Below are positions 6,319-6,561 of a stretch of 6,561 nt of DNA, in pieces. The notes beneath the pieces are model-generated. The model saw only the letters and a list, made by a program, of their open reading frames with translations, was not told the origin of the DNA and ran no database searches. The DNA is from an uncultured Phascolarctobacterium sp. (GTDB lineage Bacteria > Bacillota > Negativicutes > Acidaminococcales > Acidaminococcaceae). Within the stretch, counting starts at the first letter, position 1. Every line of letters starts with the position of its first letter. The stretch is taken from positions 1 through 6,561 of the forward strand of contig USHB01000090.1 of assembly GCA_900554395.1 (NCBI GenBank), read 5' to 3'. The position numbers and the translations under genes were made by a program.

Positions 6319-6561
6319 AAATCAAGGTAAGGACGCATTTTATTAAACTTGGCCTGCCCTATGCCTTTCACATTCATAATGTCCTCAATTTTAGTAAAAC
6401 CGTGCAAACTGCGGTATTCCGCAATGCGCTGGGCTGTAACTTCACCCACTCCCGGCAGTTCTTCAAGTTCTTCCACGCTTGCGCTGTTAAGATGAATTTT
6501 ACCTGTATAACTTTTTTCTTTCGCGGCAGTTTCGTAAACCGCATTTTCTGTTATCTGTGTT
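6315..6561 (-). CDS. comEA: ComEA helix-hairpin-helix DNA receptor, C-terminal part
   Basis: ComEA binds double-stranded DNA at the cell surface and passes it to ComEC. Only the last 81 residues are inside the window (first full codon at 6560); the gene continues past the right edge. The sequence KIHLNSASVEELEELPGVGE begins the paired helix-hairpin-helix domain. The first hairpin is LPGVGEVTAQRI, the second is VKGIGQAKFNKM, and the protein ends MRPYLDL. This matches the family pattern of IN-x-A-x-x-EEL-x-x-LPGIG followed by a second GIG hairpin. The N-terminal anchor helix and SLBB-type domain of full ComEA would lie upstream, so the fold outside the helix-hairpin-helix part is not verified; other small proteins of this family are possible, but the comEC neighbour makes ComEA very likely. 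The TGA overlaps the comEC ATG. Confidence 0.9.
   Translation of the reverse strand, partial: TQITENAVYETAAKEKSYTGKIHLNSASVEELEELPGVGEVTAQRIAEYRSLHGFTKIEDIMNVKGIGQAKFNKMRPYLDL

Noticed and set aside
6319..6340. Purine-rich AAGGTAAGGA near the comEC start as a ribosome binding site
   Set aside because: It is purine-rich on the plus strand only; on the coding minus strand it reads as pyrimidines and cannot pair with the 16S rRNA tail.

Overview
The window is a stretch of an ordinary bacterial chromosome, almost certainly from a Firmicutes (Bacillota) lineage and probably from a metagenome or draft short-read assembly. All six genes lie on the minus strand, so the biological order runs from high to low coordinates: comEA (partial) - comEC - holA - glutamine synthetase - yajQ - ade (partial). 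A comE operon followed directly by holA is a typical Firmicutes arrangement. The moderate G+C, strong Shine-Dalgarno sites and a roughly 635-residue glutamine synthetase fit anaerobic gut lineages (Clostridia or Negativicutes such as Acidaminococcaceae), but I cannot fix the taxon from the sequence alone.

Region 1 (6561 to 2989) is a tight cluster. The 3' end of comEA (helix-hairpin-helix DNA receptor) overlaps comEC (DNA-uptake channel) by 4 bases. The comEC stop codon touches the ribosome binding site of holA (DNA polymerase III delta, clamp loader). The three are likely co-transcribed and translationally coupled.

Region 2 (2988 to 2823, no gene) is the most interesting stretch. It holds an A/T tract, a promoter with an extended -10, a perfect 16-bp inverted repeat followed by a T-rich run, and a second small GC-rich hairpin between two candidate Shine-Dalgarno sites. 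This reads as the leader of the glutamine synthetase gene, with an attenuator-like structure.

Region 3 (2822 to 861) is the glutamine synthetase gene, complete and with its active-site motifs visible, closed by an intrinsic terminator with a GAAA tetraloop.

Region 4 (839 to 12) is a second transcription unit. A promoter with an extended -10 drives yajQ (nucleotide/cyclic-di-GMP-binding family) and, 5 bases after it, the start of ade (adenine deaminase).

The first 11 bases equal the end of the standard Illumina adapter, so the left edge is a contig end with untrimmed adapter. The apparent ade stop codon is an artefact, and the last few ade codons are unreliable. I found no mobile element, CRISPR array, tRNA or rRNA, and no convincing new multi-gene system.
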